Positions 36,125 to 46,824 of a stretch of DNA of 64,000 nucleotides are shown here, piece by piece. Within the stretch, counting starts at the first letter, position 1, and every line of letters begins with the position of its first letter. The position numbers and the translations under genes are program-made. This DNA comes from Asanoa siamensis. GTDB lineage: Bacteria; Actinomycetota; Actinomycetes; Mycobacteriales; Micromonosporaceae. The stretch is taken from assembly GCF_016862555.1 (NCBI RefSeq), contig NZ_BONE01000038.1, positions 1-64,000 on the forward strand. The letters run 5' to 3'. A model generated the notes under the pieces. That model was not told where the DNA came from. It did not search any database and worked only from the letters and a program-made list of their open reading frames with translations.

Positions 36125-36803
36125 GGGACTGCACGCCTGGTACGGCGAGGCCACGGTGCTGCGCGATGTCGCGCTCACGGTCGCGCCCGGCGAGGTGGTC
36201 ACGCTGGTCGGCCGCAACGGCGCGGGCAAGTCGACCCTGCTGCGCTGCGTGATGGGGCTGCACCCGGGCCGGCGCGGCACGATCTCGCTCGACGACCGGG
36301 ACATCGGGTCGCTGCCGGCCCACCGGCGGGCCCGGCTCGGGCTCGGCTGGGTGCCGGACGACCGCGGCGCGTACGCCTCGCTCTCGGTCACCGAGAACCT
36401 GACCCTGCCCCCGGCCGTCGGCCCCGACCCGTGGTCCCTGGACCGGGTCTACGAGACCTTCCCGGTGCTGCACGAGCGCCGGAACTCCGCCGCGACCCAG
36501 CTCTCCGGCGGCGAGCAGCAGATGCTCGCGCTGGCCCGGGTGCTGCGGATGGGCGCCCGCGTGCTGCTCTGCGACGAGCCGACCGAAGGGCTGGCCCCGC
36601 TGCTGGTCGCCCGGGTCGCCGACATCCTGCGCCAGGTCCGCGACCAGGGCACCGCGGTGCTGCTGGTCGAGCAGAACCTGCGCTTCGCGACCGGCGTCGC
36701 CGACCGCCACCACCTCCTCGCCGAGGGCCGGGTGGTCGAGACGCTCCGCAACGACGAGGTCCGGGAGCGGGAAGGCGAGCTGCTCACGTACCTCGGTATC
36801 TGA
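36111..36803 (+). CDS. livF: Branched-chain-amino-acid-type ABC transporter ATPase LivF-like
   Basis: 230 aa. Walker A GRNGAGKST, ABC signature LSGGEQQMLALAR, Walker B LLCDEPTEGLAP and LLVEQNLRFA with the LivF-typical Gln-Asn after the switch. It pairs with the LivG-like protein on the cytosolic face. Its start lies inside the end of livG. Confidence 0.92.
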   Translation: MLRVEGLHAWYGEATVLRDVALTVAPGEVVTLVGRNGAGKSTLLRCVMGLHPGRRGTISLDDRDIGSLPAHRRARLGLGWVPDDRGAYASLSVTENLTLPPAVGPDPWSLDRVYETFPVLHERRNSAATQLSGGEQQMLALARVLRMGARVLLCDEPTEGLAPLLVARVADILRQVRDQGTAVLLVEQNLRFATGVADRHHLLAEGRVVETLRNDEVREREGELLTYLGI

Positions 36804-36823
36804 CTACACAGTGGAGGCAGCTG

Positions 36824-38062
36824 ATGAGGAAACGGGCCATAGCCGTAGGTGCCGTCGCGCTCCTGCTCGCCGGTTGCGGCGGTGGGGGACCGCAGGGGTC
36901 GTCGGACAGCAAGCTCTCCGGCGACCGGATCGTGCTCGGCGTGCTCAACGACCAGTCGGGCGTCTATCTCGCGCTCTCGGGCACCAACTCGGTCAAGGCC
37001 GTGGAGATGGCCATCGCCGACTTCAAGGCGAAGCACGGCGGTGACGCGATCGCGAAGGACATCACCGTCGAGACCGCGGACCACCAGAACAAGCCGGACG
37101 TGGCCAACACCAAGGCCGCCGAGATGTACGACAGGTTGGGCGTCGACGCGATCCTCGACGTGCCCACCTCGTCGGCGGCGCTGAAGGTGGCCGACGTCGC
37201 GAAGGAGAAGAAGAAGCTCTACTTCAACATCAGCGGCGCGACCACGGACCTGACGGGCAAGTCCTGCAACCGATACACGTTCCATTACGCGTACGACACG
37301 TACATGCTGGCCAACGGCACCGGTCGCACCGTCACCGAGCAGGGCGCGAAGAACTGGTACATCGTCTACCCGAACTACGCGTTCGGGCAGGACATGGAGA
37401 AGAGCTTCTCGACCGCCGTCACCGGCGCGGGCGGCACGATCGTCGGCAAGGACGCGACGCCGTTCCCCAACGACAACTTCTCCTCGTTCCTGCTGAAGGC
37501 GCCGACGCTGAACCCGAAGCCGGACGTGCTCGGCACGATGCAGGCCGGTGGCGACCTGGTCAACCTCGTCAAGCAGTACAACGAGTTCAAGCTCCGGGAG
37601 AAGGGCGTGGGGCTCTCGGTCGGGCTGATGTTCCTCACCGACATCCACTCGCTGACGCCCGCGGCGCTGGCGGGCACCACCTACACCGACGCCTGGTACT
37701 GGAACTTCGACGCCGAGAACCGGGCGTTCGCCGACCGGTTCCTGAAGGAGACCGGCTCGCGGCCGACGTTCGCGCACGCGGCCAACTACTCGGCGGCCCT
37801 GCAGTATCTCGAGGCGGTGCAGGCGGCCGGCACCGACGACGCCGACGCCGTGGTGAAGCAACTCGAGGGCAAGGCCGTGAACGACGTGTTCCTGCGCAAC
37901 GGGAAGATCCGGGCCGAGGACCACCGGGTCATCCACGACGCCTACCTGGCCCAGGTGAAGCCGGCGGCCGAGGTCACCGAGGACTGGGACTACGTGAAGA
38001 TCCTGAAGACCATCCCCGCGGCCGAGGCCTTCCGCACCCCCTCGGCCGACTGCAAGCTATGA
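36824..38062 (+). CDS. LivK-like ABC transporter substrate-binding lipoprotein
   Basis: 412 aa from ATG 36824 (GTGGAGG 8 bases upstream). Lipobox LLAGC at residues 14-18, then a type I periplasmic-binding fold: LGVLNDQSGVYLALSG, VDAILDVPTSSAAL, YIVYPNYAFGQDM. Relatives bind branched-chain amino acids, amides, urea or aromatic acids. The YPNYAFGQD segment is frequent in members binding non-standard ligands, so the substrate is open. It sits between ATPase and permease genes, and its stop overlaps livH (ATGA). Confidence 0.9.
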   Translation: MRKRAIAVGAVALLLAGCGGGGPQGSSDSKLSGDRIVLGVLNDQSGVYLALSGTNSVKAVEMAIADFKAKHGGDAIAKDITVETADHQNKPDVANTKAAEMYDRLGVDAILDVPTSSAALKVADVAKEKKKLYFNISGATTDLTGKSCNRYTFHYAYDTYMLANGTGRTVTEQGAKNWYIVYPNYAFGQDMEKSFSTAVTGAGGTIVGKDATPFPNDNFSSFLLKAPTLNPKPDVLGTMQAGGDLVNLVKQYNEFKLREKGVGLSVGLMFLTDIHSLTPAALAGTTYTDAWYWNFDAENRAFADRFLKETGSRPTFAHAANYSAALQYLEAVQAAGTDDADAVVKQLEGKAVNDVFLRNGKIRAEDHRVIHDAYLAQVKPAAEVTEDWDYVKILKTIPAAEAFRTPSADCKL

Positions 38063-38940
38063 GCTCTTTCCTCCAGCACACCTTCGACGGCCTGGTGAGC
38101 GGGGCGTTCCTCGCCCTGCTCGCCCTCGGCCTGTCGGTCATCTTCGGCATGCTGCGGGTGGTGAACTTCGCCCACGGCGCCTGCTACATGCTCGGCGCGG
38201 TCGGCACCTACCTGCTGCTGACCGAGTTCGGGATCCCGTTCTGGTGGGCGTTGCTGATCGTCCCGCTGGTGCTGGGCGCGTTCGGGATGGCCGTCGAGCG
38301 CACGCTGGTGCATCCGCTGGCCCGGCTCGACCCGCTCTACAACTTCCTGCTCACCTTCGGTCTCACGCTGGTGCTGCAGGACCTGGTGAAGCTGCGGTAC
38401 GGCACGACGTCGAGCCCGTACGCGACCCCGGCCGGCCTGACCGGCACCGTCGACTTCGGACTGTTCGACTTCCCGGCCTACCGGGTGTTCGTGCTCGCGT
38501 TCGCGGCCGTGGCCTGTGCGGGCGTCTGGTGGCTGCTCGGGCACACCCGCGTCGGCATGGTGGTGCGGGCCGCGACGGAGCGGCCCGAGCTGACCCGGGC
38601 GCTCGGCATCGACGTCGGGCGGTGGGTGACGCCGGTGTTCGGCTTCGGCATCGCGCTCGCGGCCGTGGCCGGCGTGCTGGCCGCCCCGATGCGGGCGGTG
38701 AACCCGCTGATGGGCGCCGACCTGGTGATCGTGGTGTTCGCCGTCGTGGTGATCGGCGGCCTCGGCTCCATCTTCGGCTCGGTGGCCGCCGGCTTCGGGA
38801 TCGGCCTCGTGCAGGCCTGGGGCGAGTCCTATCTGGACCAGTGGCCGATCGTCGCACAGACGTCGGTGTTCGTCATCATGGCGGTCGTGCTGCTCTGGCG
38901 GCCGGCCGGGCTGTTCGGGCGCGAGGAGGCACCGGCATGA
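38059..38940 (+). CDS. livH: Branched-chain-amino-acid-type ABC permease LivH-like
   Basis: 293 aa with 8 or so membrane segments. Typical LivH start: DGLVSGAFLALLALGLSVIFGMLRVVNFAHGACYM in part. Cytoplasmic-loop motif RAATERPELTRALGIDV and the closing VVIGGLGSIFGSVAAGF match the family. It overlaps both neighbours by 4 bases. Confidence 0.93.
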   Translation: MSSFLQHTFDGLVSGAFLALLALGLSVIFGMLRVVNFAHGACYMLGAVGTYLLLTEFGIPFWWALLIVPLVLGAFGMAVERTLVHPLARLDPLYNFLLTFGLTLVLQDLVKLRYGTTSSPYATPAGLTGTVDFGLFDFPAYRVFVLAFAAVACAGVWWLLGHTRVGMVVRAATERPELTRALGIDVGRWVTPVFGFGIALAAVAGVLAAPMRAVNPLMGADLVIVVFAVVVIGGLGSIFGSVAAGFGIGLVQAWGESYLDQWPIVAQTSVFVIMAVVLLWRPAGLFGREEAPA

Positions 38941-39953
38941 GCGTCGCCACGAAACCGCGCCGGGCACCGTCGTTGCTGCGCGCCGCCTCCGGTGCGCCGC
39001 CCTGGCTGCGCTGGGCCCTGCTGGCCGCCGGCCTGGCGGTCGCGCTCTGGCTGCCGAACGGCCTCTATCCGGCGGTCGCCGTGGACATCCTGTGCTGGGC
39101 GCTGTTCGCGGTCGCGGTCGACCTGCTGCTCGGCTACACCGGCCTGCTCTCGTTCGGGCACGCCGCGTTCTGGGGCACGTCCGCGTACGCCAGCGGTCTG
39201 GTCGCCATCCACGCCGGTGTGCCGTTCCCGGTGGCCGTGCTGGCCGGGGCGTTGGTCGCCGCCGCGCTCGCGGTGCCGATCGGCTACCTCGCGGTGCGCC
39301 GCACCGGGATCTACTTCGCGATGGTGACGCTGGCCTTCGCGCAACTGGTCTACTACGTCGCCAACAACCGGCGCGGGCTGACCGGCGGCGAGAACGGCCT
39401 GCAGAGCGTGCCGCGCGAGCTGTTCGGGCTCGACCTGACCGACGCGTACTACTTCTACTACGCCGCCCTGCCGGTCGTGCTGCTCGGGCTCTGGGCGGCC
39501 TGGCGGATCGTCAACTCGCCGTTCGGCCGCGTGCTGGTCGGCATCCGGGACAACCCGGCCCGGGCCCGGGCACTCGGCTACCCCGTGCACCGCTACAAGC
39601 TGCTGGCGTTCGTCCTGTCGGCGTTCCTCGCCGGGTTGGGCGGCGGCCTGTTCGCCATGGGGCACCGCTTCGTCACCCTGGACACGTTGCACTGGACCAC
39701 CTCCGGCAAGGCGGTGGTGATGGTCGTGCTCGGCGGCATCGGCACGCTCTGGGGCGGTGTGCTCGGCGCCGGGCTGCTGGTGCGGCTCGAGGACTGGCTG
39801 TCGTTCTCCGGCTTCGAGGCGGTCGGCCTGGTCACCGGTGCCCTGTTCGTCGTGGTGGTGCTGGTCTTCCGGCGCGGGCTCTGGGGCACCGCCGCGGATC
39901 TGCTGCGCCGCCGTGCCCGCAAATCGGTGGCGCCCTCGGAGGGCGATGGCTAG
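38937..39953 (+). CDS. livM: Branched-chain-amino-acid-type ABC permease LivM-like
   Basis: 338 aa with about 9 membrane segments. LLGYTGLLSFGHAAFWG, GIYFAMVTLAFAQLVYY and VVLGGIGTLWGGVLGA are standard LivM stretches; the cytoplasmic loop reads GIRDNPARARALGYPV. It forms the heterodimeric channel with LivH. The short Arg-rich C-terminal tail overlaps the methyltransferase start. Confidence 0.93.
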   Translation: MSVATKPRRAPSLLRAASGAPPWLRWALLAAGLAVALWLPNGLYPAVAVDILCWALFAVAVDLLLGYTGLLSFGHAAFWGTSAYASGLVAIHAGVPFPVAVLAGALVAAALAVPIGYLAVRRTGIYFAMVTLAFAQLVYYVANNRRGLTGGENGLQSVPRELFGLDLTDAYYFYYAALPVVLLGLWAAWRIVNSPFGRVLVGIRDNPARARALGYPVHRYKLLAFVLSAFLAGLGGGLFAMGHRFVTLDTLHWTTSGKAVVMVVLGGIGTLWGGVLGAGLLVRLEDWLSFSGFEAVGLVTGALFVVVVLVFRRGLWGTAADLLRRRARKSVAPSEGDG

Positions 39954-40707
39954 CGTCCCGGCCGTGACCGACGCTCCCACGCCCGGGACGGGCGCCCACC
40001 TCGAGTTCAACGGCCCGCTGTCGGGCGCACGGGCCGACCGGCTCGCCGCCGACCTCGCGGCCCGCCGACCCACCACCGTGGTCGATCTGGGCTGTGGCTG
40101 GGGCGAGTTGCTGCTGCGGGTGGTGGCCCGCTGCCCGGACGCCCACGGCGTCGGGGTCGAGAGCCACGGTCCCGACGTCCTCCGCGGCCGGGCCAACGCG
40201 GCCGCCCGCGGCCTCGCCGATCGGGTGACGTTCGTCGAGGGGTCGGCCGCCGCGCACCGGGAGCCCGCCGACGTGGTGCTGAGCATCGGCGCCTGGCACG
40301 CGCTCGGCGACCTCGACGAGGCCCTGCGCGCGCTGCGCGGTCTGGTCAACCCCGGCGGCCGGGTGCTCTTCGGTGTCGAGTTCTGGGAGCAGCCGCCGCC
40401 GCCCGAGCGGCTGGCCCGGATGTGGCCGGGCGCCAAGGCCGACGACTGCGACGACCTGGCGGGCCTGGTCGACCGGGCGATCGCCGCCGGGTTCCGCCCG
40501 CTCCGCGTCGAGCACGCGACGGCCGACGAGTGGGCGGAGTTCGAGTCCGGCCTGGCGGCCGAGGGGGAGGAGTGGCTGCTCACGCACGCCGACCACCCCG
40601 ACGCCGCCGACCTGCGGTCGCGGCTCGACAGCCAGCGCGACATGTGGCTGCGCGGCCACCGTGGCCTGCTGGGCCTCGCCTATCTGACGCTCGGCCCGGT
40701 CGGCTGA
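39946..40707 (+). CDS. Class I SAM-dependent methyltransferase
   Basis: 253 aa from ATG 39946, overlapping the LivM end by 8 bases; GGAGGG is only 2 bases upstream, so the GTG at 39964 is an alternative. Motif I TVVDLGCGWGELLLRV, then VGVESHGPDVL and ADVVLSIGAWHAL. It has the layout of Methyltransf_25 proteins. Coupling to the transporter operon suggests it may act on the imported compound, but this is inference only. Confidence 0.83.
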   Translation: MASVPAVTDAPTPGTGAHLEFNGPLSGARADRLAADLAARRPTTVVDLGCGWGELLLRVVARCPDAHGVGVESHGPDVLRGRANAAARGLADRVTFVEGSAAAHREPADVVLSIGAWHALGDLDEALRALRGLVNPGGRVLFGVEFWEQPPPPERLARMWPGAKADDCDDLAGLVDRAIAAGFRPLRVEHATADEWAEFESGLAAEGEEWLLTHADHPDAADLRSRLDSQRDMWLRGHRGLLGLAYLTLGPVG

Positions 40708-40708
40708 C

Positions 40709-40743
40709 ACTACGCTTGTAGTCTACGACACTACGGATGTAGT
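40709..40743. promoter_or_regulatory. Two ACTAC-N4-GTAGT operators before the TetR gene
   Basis: ACTACGCTTGTAGT (40709-40722) and ACTACGGATGTAGT (40730-40743) are inverted repeats with 5-bp arms spaced exactly 21 bases apart (two helical turns). The second ends 8 bases before the GTG start. The layout suggests two dimers of the TetR protein bind side by side and shut off its own gene. Confidence 0.7.
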
Positions 40744-40751
40744 CTCGCGGC

Positions 40752-41318
40752 GTGGGCCGCCGGACCGAGGTCCTCGACGCCGCGATCACCCTGCTCGGCG
40801 CGGGCGGGGTCCGCGCGGTGACCCATCGCGCGGTGGATGCCGAGGCGGGCCTGCCGGCCGGCGCCACGTCCAACCTGTTCCGGACCCGCGACGCGCTGCT
40901 CCGCGGCGTGGTCGACCGGTTCGCCGAGCGGGAGAGGGCGGTCTGGGACGAGATCGCCGCCGACCGCGCGCCGGCCACGCCCGCCGACCTCGCCGCGGCG
41001 CTGGCCACGGTCGCCCGCGAGGCGGTCGGCCCGCACCGCACGCTGACGCTGGCCCGCTACGTCATCCTCGTCGAGGCCGCGCACCACCCGGCGCTGCGCG
41101 CCCACCTGCTCGCCACCGGCCGGCGGGTCGACGCCTGGTTCACGATGTGGATGCGGGTGTCCGGCTCGCGGGACCCGGGGCGCGACGCGGCCATCATCGC
41201 GAACGCGTACACCGGCCTGGTCCTGCACGAGCTCGCCAACCCCGACCCCGCCTTCGATCCGGGCGGGCGCCTCACCCCGTTGGTGGAAGCGTTGCTGGGA
41301 GGCCCCGATGGACCGTGA
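40752..41318 (+). CDS. TetR family transcriptional regulator
   Basis: 188 aa from a GTG start. The N-terminal helix-turn-helix reads EVLDAAITLLGAGGVRAVTHR, then VDAEAGLPAGATSNLFRTRDALL with the usual recognition helix. The C-terminal ligand domain is short. It overlaps the MDMPI gene by 11 bases, so that enzyme is the likely regulated partner, with the tandem palindromes just upstream as the operator. Confidence 0.9.
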   Translation: MGRRTEVLDAAITLLGAGGVRAVTHRAVDAEAGLPAGATSNLFRTRDALLRGVVDRFAERERAVWDEIAADRAPATPADLAAALATVAREAVGPHRTLTLARYVILVEAAHHPALRAHLLATGRRVDAWFTMWMRVSGSRDPGRDAAIIANAYTGLVLHELANPDPAFDPGGRLTPLVEALLGGPDGP

Positions 41319-41928
41319 CGAGCTGTGGCGGGTGGTCGACGCCCAACGCCGCGCGCTGACCGACCAGCTCCAGGAGCTGTCCGACGACGAGTGGCGGCAG
41401 CCGTCGCTGTGCGCGGAGTGGACCGTGCGGGACGTCGTCGCGCACCTGACGTTCCAGCACATCCGGGTGGGGCAGGCGCTGCGCGACGTGGTTCGCGCGC
41501 GGGGCGACGTCGACCGGGCCGTCCGCGACGCACCACTCGTCAAGGCGGCGACGCCGACCACCGCGCTGATCGCCGAGATCCGGGGGCACATCGGCTCGCG
41601 CCGGCACATGCCGTTCATGACCGACAACGAGGCGCTGATCGACGTGCTGGTGCACAGCCAGGACATCATGCTGCCGCTGGGTCGGCGGCACGAGATGCCG
41701 CCGCACGCGGCCGCGGCGGCCGCCGCCCGGATCTGGTCGCGCCCGTGGCTGTTCCGCGCCATGAAACCGTTGCGGGCTTACGCGTTCGTCGCCACCGACG
41801 CCGACTTCCGGGTGGGCGCGGGGCCGGTCGTGGAGGGCCCGGTGGACGCGATCCTGCTGCTGATGACAGGGCGCCCCGTGGGACTGCCGCGGCTCACCGG
41901 GGCTGGTGCGCAGACGCTGCGGCGGTAG
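41308..41928 (+). CDS. DinB/maleylpyruvate isomerase (MDMPI)-family mycothiol-dependent-type protein
   Basis: 206 aa. MDMPI N-terminal four-helix bundle: LSDDEWRQPSLCAEWTVRDVVAHLTF, with metal-ligand His in VVAHL and VLVHSQDI. Family members bind a divalent metal and often use mycothiol to isomerise or conjugate substrates; many are detoxification enzymes. It overlaps the TetR gene, suggesting an inducible detoxification pair. The exact reaction is unknown. Confidence 0.85.
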   Translation: MDRDELWRVVDAQRRALTDQLQELSDDEWRQPSLCAEWTVRDVVAHLTFQHIRVGQALRDVVRARGDVDRAVRDAPLVKAATPTTALIAEIRGHIGSRRHMPFMTDNEALIDVLVHSQDIMLPLGRRHEMPPHAAAAAAARIWSRPWLFRAMKPLRAYAFVATDADFRVGAGPVVEGPVDAILLLMTGRPVGLPRLTGAGAQTLRR

Positions 41929-41971
41929 CGTGGAAGGCGAACCGATCCGCGCCGCTGCCGAGGAGGTCGCG

Positions 41972-42334
41972 ATGAAGGGGTTGGAGAGCCGTACGTTCGA
42001 CAAGCCGGACGAGACACGGCCGTTCGAGGGCAAGGGTTTCGCGGAGCTCGTGACGGTGGCCGGGCGGCCGATCAGCCGCGCCACGTTCGAGCCGGGCTGG
42101 CAGTGGTCGACCAACGTCAAGCCGATCGCCGGCACGCCGTCGTGCCTGACCTCGCACCTGGGCTATGTCCTATCCGGACGGATGCGCATCACGATGGACG
42201 ACGGTCCCACGATGGAGGTGGGCCCGGGCGACGTGCTGGCCATCGAGCCGGGCCACGACGCGGAGGTGCTCGGCGACGAGTCCTGCGTCATGCTCGACTT
42301 CGGTGAGATCGGCGACTACGCGCGGCGCCGTTGA
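41972..42334 (+). CDS. Cupin domain protein
   Basis: 120 aa from ATG 41972 (AGGAGG 5 bases upstream). Cupin beta-barrel: [12 protein letters not shown], then [17 protein letters not shown] for motif 1 (the first His pair is weak) and [17 protein letters not shown] for motif 2. Small single-domain cupins like this have varied or unknown roles. It follows the MDMPI gene by 43 bases and could be cotranscribed. Confidence 0.85.
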   Translation: MKGLESRTFDKPDETRPFEGKGFAELVTVAGRPISRATFEPGWQWSTNVKPIAGTPSCLTSHLGYVLSGRMRITMDDGPTMEVGPGDVLAIEPGHDAEVLGDESCVMLDFGEIGDYARRR

Positions 42335-42383
42335 CCCTACAGGGTGTTTCCGCTGGCCAGGGGCACGGTGGATACTGGTTCCC

Positions 42384-42671
42384 GTGACAGCGCAACGAGG
42401 TGTGCTCGACAGGGAGTTCCGCGCGACGCTGGTGAAGAGCCCGGCGAAGGGCGGACACACCTATGTGGTCTGGCCCGAGTCCGTCGCGTTCTTCGGCACC
42501 CGGGGTCTGGTGAAGGTGCGCGGGACGATCGACGGGCAGCCGTTCGAGAGCTCGTTCATGGCGATGGGCGACGGCCGGCACAAGCTTCCGGTCAAGGCCG
42601 AGGTCCGCAAGGCGATCGGCAAGGAAGCGGGCGCCACCGTGACGGTCGTGCTCGTGGAGCGGCTCGGCTAG
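42384..42671 (+). CDS. DUF1905 domain protein
   Basis: 95 aa from GTG 42384. Core pattern [71 protein letters not shown] (in parts) matches DUF1905, a small beta-barrel found alone or fused to YdeI-like domains. Function unknown. The gene lies alone in the same direction as its neighbours. Confidence 0.85.
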   Translation: MTAQRGVLDREFRATLVKSPAKGGHTYVVWPESVAFFGTRGLVKVRGTIDGQPFESSFMAMGDGRHKLPVKAEVRKAIGKEAGATVTVVLVERLG

Positions 42672-42707
42672 TCGCGCCACCCGCCGGCGTGGTCTACCGT
42701 TCCCGTC

Positions 42708-43736
42708 ATGCGGGTTGACTGGCGGGGCTTCACCGCGATGGGTGTCGCACTGGGCGCGGCGGTTCTCTGGGCCGTCGACATGGCGTACTGGCAGCCGCTC
42801 GTCGACCTGCAGGGCGAGTTCGCCTTCGACTACGCCGAGAACAACACCTACTGGGCGCGCGACCTACGCTTCTCCGCGATCGTCGCGATCGCGCTGGCGA
42901 TCGTGCTCGCCGGCCGCGGTGGCCGGCTGGCGCGCTGGCTCGGCCCGGCCACCGGTGTCGCCTGGATCGCCACCGACCTGCTCGTCGACCGGGCAGACGT
43001 CGCGGGAGGCGGGGCGGCGGCGGTGCTCGCGATCGCGGGCGCGCTGGTCGCGGTCGCGGTGACGGGCCTCGTCCACCTCCGGGCCGGCCGCGGCGAGCCC
43101 CGCCTGCGTTCGCTGGTGATCAGCGCCGCGATCGCGGCGGCGCTGACGCCGCTCGTCTCCGGCACCGAGTCGCCGACCGACGCGGAGGCCGCCCTGACCC
43201 CCGCCGCCGCGACGCTCGGCGCCCTGCTGGCGGTGCTGACCCTGGCGCTGGCCGCCACCGCGGCGCCCGACCGGGCGAAGGTCAGGTGGACGGTCGGCGG
43301 CGTGGTCGCGCTCGGCACGGTCGTGGCGATCGTGCTCTGCCGCGTGCTCTCGCCCAGCAGCCGGCTCACGCCGATGATGCTGCTCGGCACGCTGCTGCTG
43401 GTCGGTGTGGCGCTGCTGAGCAGCGACCTCCCGCGCGGTCCACCGCCGTGGCTGGGCCAGCTGCCCAAGCTGCTGGTGCTCCTCGTGCTCTATCCGGCCC
43501 TCGTGCTGTTCATGCTGCTCGGCACGGTCTACGCCGTCCCCGTGGCGTCGTGGTTCACCGCCCTGTCCGGGAACCTCGCGGTCAACGCGGCCGACTCCGA
43601 CACCCTCTACGCGCTGATCGGGGTCATCACCGGCACCGTGATCGGTTGGCTGCTGCTCGCGGTCAACCGGGTGCTCGTGCCCGCCCCGGCCCCGGCTCCC
43701 GCTCCCGCGCCGGAGGTCACCACCGCGGCCCGGTGA
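42708..43736 (+). CDS. Multi-pass membrane protein of unknown function
   Basis: 342 aa with about 8-9 predicted membrane helices, the first at residues 9-29 (AMGVALGAAVLWAVDMAYW). The N-terminal outer segment contains FDYAENNTYWARDLRF. The C-terminus is a Pro-Ala tail (PAPAPAPAPAPE). I recognise no family. The intergenic distance to katG is 142 bases and contains katG control sequences. Confidence 0.7.
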   Translation: MRVDWRGFTAMGVALGAAVLWAVDMAYWQPLVDLQGEFAFDYAENNTYWARDLRFSAIVAIALAIVLAGRGGRLARWLGPATGVAWIATDLLVDRADVAGGGAAAVLAIAGALVAVAVTGLVHLRAGRGEPRLRSLVISAAIAAALTPLVSGTESPTDAEAALTPAAATLGALLAVLTLALAATAAPDRAKVRWTVGGVVALGTVVAIVLCRVLSPSSRLTPMMLLGTLLLVGVALLSSDLPRGPPPWLGQLPKLLVLLVLYPALVLFMLLGTVYAVPVASWFTALSGNLAVNAADSDTLYALIGVITGTVIGWLLLAVNRVLVPAPAPAPAPAPEVTTAAR

Positions 43737-43788
43737 CCCGCGACACGCCCGGGAACCACACGTGACGAGGAACCCGCCCGCGCCTTTC

Positions 43789-43856
43789 TTGACTCAGTCC
43801 AGAAAAGTGATCAGACTCTGATCCTGCGCCCGTCGCACGGGCCGCCCGCTTTTCTG
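43789..43856 (+). promoter_or_regulatory. katG promoter region with a 15-bp palindrome and a long inverted repeat
   Basis: A TTGACT (43789-43794) can serve as a -35 element. GATCAGACTCTGATC (43809-43823) is a perfect interrupted palindrome (7-bp arms), and CAGAAAAG (43800-43807) pairs with CTTTTCTG (43849-43856). No furA gene precedes katG, so the controller of these sites is not in the window. Confidence 0.5.
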
Positions 43857-43857
43857 A

Positions 43858-46023
<2,166 letters not shown>

Positions 46024-46035
46024 CCTGAACACGAG

Positions 46036-46066
46036 AAGGCGCCGGGCGATCCGCCCGGCGCCTTTT
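46036..46066 (+). terminator. Rho-independent terminator of katG
   Basis: AAGGCGCCGGGCG and CGCCCGGCGCCTTTT form a perfect GC-rich stem of 10 or more base pairs with a 4-base loop, ending in TTTT, 12 bases after the katG stop. This is the clearest terminator in the window. Confidence 0.9.
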
Positions 46067-46146
46067 CCGTGCCTTCGCCGACCGTCCACACCGGACCCGC
46101 GCGGCGCGGCGGGTGCGCCGGCGCCGGCCCGCGTAGAGTGCGCGGC

Positions 46147-46824
46147 GTGGCCCTCGACCGCGTCGCGCTCGCGTTGCCGTTCCGGGGCACCTGGCTCGCG
46201 CGCAACAGCCCGGCGCGGCGGGTGCCGAGCCACGGCACCGACCTGTTCGCGACGACGTACGCGATGGACTTCGTCGCCGTGCGCGGCCGCCGCACCGCCA
46301 CCGTCCGCGACTGGCGGGCGCTGCTGTCCACCGAGCCGGTCGACCGGTTCTACGCCTTCGGCCAACCGGTGCTGGCGCCCGCGGCCGGCCGTGTGGTGGC
46401 GGTGTTCGACGGCCGGTCCGACGAGGTCGCGCGCCGCTCGGTCGTGGCGAAGGTGCCGTACGCGCTGACCCAGGCGACCCGGGTGCGGGCGGGCGCCGGC
46501 GCGATCGCCGGCAACCACGTCGTGCTCGCCCTGCCCGACGGCGGCGCCCACGTGCTGCTGGCGCACCTGCGGGCCGGGTCGGTCCGGGTCCGCGTGGGCG
46601 ACGTCGTGACGACCGGTGACCAGATCGGGTCCTGCGGCAACTCGGGCAACTCCACGCAGCCGCACCTGCACATCCAGGCCATGGACGGACCCGATGCGTA
46701 CGTCGCGACGGGGCTGCCCATGGCCTTCCGGTCCTACCGGGCGTGGCGCCGGCGGGGCGCGCGCCCGGTCGAGGTGGCCGAGGGCGTGCCCCGCGAGTCC
46801 GAGGTCGTCGAGGCGCTGACCTAG
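46147..46824 (+). CDS. M23 (LytM-like) family protein
   Basis: 225 aa from a GTG start. The C-terminal half carries the M23 signature: IAGNHVVLALPDGGAHVLLAHLRAGS, VGDVVTTGDQIGSCGNSGNSTQPHLHIQ with the HxH zinc/catalytic motif. The first metal ligands lie in SHGTDLFATTYAMDFV, slightly unlike the usual HxxxD. No signal peptide is apparent, unusual for a peptidoglycan hydrolase, so it may be a cytosolic relative of unknown substrate. Its stop shares CTAG with the convergent VOC gene. Confidence 0.8.
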   Translation: MALDRVALALPFRGTWLARNSPARRVPSHGTDLFATTYAMDFVAVRGRRTATVRDWRALLSTEPVDRFYAFGQPVLAPAAGRVVAVFDGRSDEVARRSVVAKVPYALTQATRVRAGAGAIAGNHVVLALPDGGAHVLLAHLRAGSVRVRVGDVVTTGDQIGSCGNSGNSTQPHLHIQAMDGPDAYVATGLPMAFRSYRAWRRRGARPVEVAEGVPRESEVVEALT

